DNA of 64,000 nucleotides. Origin: Nesterenkonia ebinurensis. Lineage in GTDB: Bacteria; Actinomycetota; Actinomycetes; Actinomycetales; Micrococcaceae. The notes under the pieces are model-generated. The model made no database searches and had not been told where the DNA came from. It was given only the letters and a program-made list of their open reading frames with translations. Of the stretch, positions 61,891 to 64,000 are shown in pieces. A program made the position numbers and the translations under genes. The stretch covers positions 496,001 to 560,000 of the forward strand of contig NZ_VWNF01000011.1 of the NCBI RefSeq assembly GCF_008711175.1. Direction: 5' to 3'. How positions within the stretch are numbered: position 1 is the first letter of the stretch; the number at the start of each line of letters is the position of its first letter.

Positions 61891-62145
61891 ATGCACGTTG
61901 GTCCGCGGGGAGGTGTGCAGACGGTTCAGAAAGCTCAAGGACAGATCATTCTGCGCTACGCCGGCAAACTGCGCCACCTCAACATATGCCGTGACCACCG
62001 CGGCGCCAGTGTCCTCGCCCCGGTGCACGATCGAGAAACCATGATCATCGACCTAGCCATAGGGACGACCATCGCCGAACATCTCATCGACTCCGACAGG
62101 GACTACCAACCGAAAAAACATGAACGATGCCCTGACACTTCATAG
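61891..62145 (+). pseudogene. C-terminal remnant of an IS481-like transposase
   Basis: The frame reads GGVQTVQKAQGQIILRYAGK then LRHLNI and ends in IAEHLIDSDRDYQPKK. This is the small beta-rich tail that follows the rve core in IS481-type transposases (…GKIKLRY.GKLRHI… then …L.. DP.RDYQ). The DDE core is absent. The rest of the 61782-62346 gap holds nothing recognisable. Confidence 0.65.
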
Positions 62146-62346
62146 GCTCCAGCGACCTCCGATCCTGCCTGTAGACCCCGCGAGACCAATGAGAAGCCAC
62201 GGTTTTCAAGGCCGGGGAAGGGTTCTCAAACTCCCTATCGACTATGGAGGCCCACAGTTTGCTTCAACATCCGCATTGCATTGAATCGGCAGGAATTGCA
62301 CCGGATAGGCCCGAGCTCTGAGGATAACCCGGCGTACACTAAGCCT

Positions 62347-62952
62347 ATGGTCCATCCCGCAGCACAAGAACGTAGAGCGTTGTCCGAGGCGTTGCGCGGT
62401 GTCGCAGCGGATGCGCCGACGCTCTGCGAGGGCTGGGATGCCCGGGACCTGGCAGTCCATATTGTGGTGCGCGATTCGCGGCCGGATCTTCTGTCCGGGG
62501 AGAGACTTCCGGTGGTGGGCCGGCGCGCACGGGCTGCGCTGGAGGAGCTGAAGCGCGTGGGCTACCAGGCCCTGGTGGATCGGGTGGCTGCCGGCCCGCC
62601 GCGATGGTCGCCTGCGCGCCTGCGCCCAGTAGATAACGTCGCCAACACCGTGGAATTCTACGTACACACTGAGGACGTGCTCCGGGCTCAGCAGGACTTC
62701 GACCCGGACAACCGGCGTGACATCAACTCAGATGTTCGGGCGCAGCTGTGGAAGCAAGGAACCCAAGGGCTCTTTCTGCTGGCAGCGCGCTCGCAGCATC
62801 AGCGGATCACTTTCATCAGCCCAAACTACGGTGCGGTGACCAGGGGGCGGACTACGGACCCTCTCTGTGTGATCCAAGGACCGCCTGAGGAAAATGTGCT
62901 CTGGGCCTTCGGCCGCCGGAGTGTGGCTGCCGTGGATCTGACCGCCCTCTGA
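62347..62952 (+). CDS. TIGR03085-family metal-binding protein
   Basis: A 201-residue DinB/mycothiol-dependent-isomerase-like protein. EGWDARDLAVHIVVRDSRPD near the start and NTVEFYVHTEDVLRAQ (His ligands) match TIGR03085 proteins, which are common and uncharacterised in actinobacteria. The ATG at 62347 begins at the normal family N-terminus. A mycothiol-linked or metal-dependent activity is expected from the fold only. Single gene. Confidence 0.88.
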   Translation: MVHPAAQERRALSEALRGVAADAPTLCEGWDARDLAVHIVVRDSRPDLLSGERLPVVGRRARAALEELKRVGYQALVDRVAAGPPRWSPARLRPVDNVANTVEFYVHTEDVLRAQQDFDPDNRRDINSDVRAQLWKQGTQGLFLLAARSQHQRITFISPNYGAVTRGRTTDPLCVIQGPPEENVLWAFGRRSVAAVDLTAL

Positions 62953-63117
62953 AACGCCCTCTCCTCGGCCCGACCTCAGTCGGTGACGATCAGCATAAGC
63001 TTGGGTGAAGCGTCTACGAAGGCCCGTCAATCCTGATACGGGCTGGTAGAGCCGAGGGAGAACTGCTACTAGGCCCGTGCGGCGATGTCTGACAGGACAC
63101 TGGAGACTGGGGTCGAT

Positions 63118-63519
63118 TCACCGCTTCTTACGTGCAACCCCCGCGGTGACAAGAAAGGCGACCCACAGGAAAAGGAGCGCCGCTCCCGCAGTCACTCCGA
63201 AGATCGGTCCTATGCCCCAGAAAATCTCACGTGAGTCCGCCACATTGATCACGCCGTGGAGTAGTAACCACCCGCCCCCACAGGCCAGAAGGACTGAGGC
63301 GGCGAGAAGGGCCCAGAAGGGGGCGGTTGCGGAACGTGGTGAATGCCCCTGCGCGTACTGGACAGGATCACCGAAGGCTTCGTATGGGTCTTCGCCAGTT
63401 TCAGCGATGTGGCTCTCGACCTGCCGGACCACGTCGTCGGTGAGTGAATCCCGTGTCTCGCGCAGCTCTAAGGCTGTGTGAAGTTCATCCAGGTATGCGG
63501 TCGTGCGGTCCATGGTCAT
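63118..63519 (-). CDS. HAAS-type membrane partner of a PadR regulator
   Basis: A 133-residue protein with a soluble N-terminal helical segment (TAYLDELHTALELRETRDSL then VVRQVESHIAETGEDPYEAF) of the HAAS signalling type, followed by two membrane helices (about residues 73-95 and 105-127). These proteins are always next to PadR regulators. AAGGAG is 6 bases before the ATG at 63519, which overlaps the end of the PadR frame. Intact, although its partner is broken. Confidence 0.82.
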   Translation of the reverse strand: MTMDRTTAYLDELHTALELRETRDSLTDDVVRQVESHIAETGEDPYEAFGDPVQYAQGHSPRSATAPFWALLAASVLLACGGGWLLLHGVINVADSREIFWGIGPIFGVTAGAALLFLWVAFLVTAGVARKKR

Positions 63520-63779
63520 TGTTTTTCTCCTTGTGCGTTGATAGCTGCTCCTGCGTGAGCCGAAAACCCAGTCCATCGCTCCTGGAGGTTGTGCAGCTCT
63601 TCTCGTCCCCTCGGGGGATGGAGAAGACCTTGCGGCCAGGCCCGCCTTCACCTTCTTGCCAGGACGCAGTGAGAAGTCCGGAAGACTCGTACTCAGAGAG
63701 GATCGGATACAGGGTGCCGCCTTTGATACGACCCAAGCCGGCTTCTTCAAGGCGATGGGGATGAGGTATCCTTCCCCAT
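63516..63779 (-). pseudogene. PadR-family regulator, disrupted
   Basis: Central PadR sequence is clear: LEEAGLGRIKGGTLYPILSE then YESSGLLTASWQEGEGGPGR. Two lesions. The first helix and half of the recognition helix are missing: the frame from ATG 63779 stops after ten codons, and the PadR frame begins only at HRLEEAGLG. A run of C near 63612 then shifts the frame; the true tail (EELHNLQERWTGFSAHAGAA) ends at 63516 overlapping the membrane partner. No working regulator can be made. Confidence 0.75.
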
Positions 63780-63793
63780 GACTAGATCGTACC

Positions 63794-63807
63794 GCTAACT
63801 AGTTAGC
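63794..63807. promoter_or_regulatory. Perfect 14-bp palindrome, PadR-type operator
   Basis: GCTAACTAGTTAGC lies 15 bp upstream of the old PadR start. Palindromes of this AT-rich type are usual autoregulatory sites for PadR proteins. Confidence 0.6.
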
Positions 63808-63901
63808 CATGCAATCTACTTGACGTGTGATGTGATGTGCTTAGGCTCTGAATCGATCGAAGAACGGCGAAACCGCAAACGAGTCTGCCGACAAGCGAGA
63901 A

Positions 63902-64000
63902 CTATCCGCGCAGGCCCAGCGCCATGGGGAATACGACGTCGGCGCCGGCACGGCGGAGCTCTCTGGCCGCAACGGTCATGGTCCAGCGCGAGACGATCTC
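63902..64000 (-). CDS. 3' end of a gene, possibly RecQ-type helicase with PRTase tail
   Basis: Only the last 32 codons are in the window: EIVSRWTMTVAARELRRAGA then DVVFPMALGLRG and a stop. This is the DD..(D/S)RWTMTVAA..LR..GA..V.P.AL ending seen, as I recall, in actinobacterial RecQ-like helicases that carry a PRTase-type C-terminal domain. The rest of the gene lies beyond 64000. The call is from the tail only. Confidence 0.5.
   Translation of the reverse strand, partial: EIVSRWTMTVAARELRRAGADVVFPMALGLRG

Overview
The window is high-GC, gene-dense DNA from an actinobacterium. Tandem-domain universal stress protein, ECF42-type sigma factor with a YCII partner, SARP/AfsR-type regulator, TIGR03085 protein and GTG starts all fit Micrococcales. 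I suspect a Nesterenkonia/Arthrobacter-like member of the Micrococcaceae, but this is inference; no 16S rRNA gene is present.

Layout. (1) 0.2-19.96 kb is ordinary chromosome dominated by ion-coupled transport: a BCCT osmolyte carrier, then a LytS/LytR two-component system beside three separate sodium/solute symporters. Each symporter has its own kind of small membrane partner (DUF485, DUF4212, DUF3311). A LytTR-type direct repeat (8 bp - N13 - 8 bp) lies upstream of the DUF4212/symporter operon and suggests that LytR controls it. An ECF42 sigma factor reads in frame into an aldo/keto reductase. (2) 20.08-35.54 kb is an integrated element. It entered at the 3' end of tRNA-Lys(TTT) and is bounded by a perfect 47-bp duplication of the tRNA end. 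It carries an integrase, an XRE repressor, an excisionase-like HTH gene, a run of small unknown genes including a tandem paralogous pair, a repeat-rich gene-free stretch, and a defence-like cargo: a PRTase/DprA pair resembling ShosTA, divergent from an MmeI-type restriction-methylation enzyme translationally coupled to two helical proteins (DUF5677-like and a probable relative). (3) 35.1-43.6 kb is a decay zone: ABC-permease tail, serine-recombinase tail, a SARP regulator with a frameshift and a nonsense codon, ABC-ATPase tail, MobF relaxase tail, and a frameshifted IS110-family transposase between perfect 227-bp inverted repeats. A drug-efflux MFS gene and an FMN reductase remain intact there. 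(4) 43.6-45.9 kb holds a TetR/hydrolase divergent pair with two matching operator candidates, and a VOC gene with a nonsense codon. (5) 46.0-61.8 kb is one long co-oriented catabolic cluster: GntR regulator, TIM-barrel-like unknown, peptide-type ABC importer, enolase-superfamily enzyme, SDR, RraA-like protein, DapA-family lyase, ketoglutarate-semialdehyde-type dehydrogenase and an FAD/Fe-S 2-hydroxyacid oxidase. The set looks like a complete uptake and degradation route for an unidentified acid. (6) 61.8-64.0 kb holds a transposase tail, a TIGR03085 gene, a broken PadR gene with an intact membrane partner, and the 3' end of a gene whose product resembles the PRTase-like tail of actinobacterial RecQ-type helicases.

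The number of single-lesion genes (SARP, VOC, IS110, PadR) is high. Some lesions may be sequencing errors; several sit in regions that show independent signs of decay.
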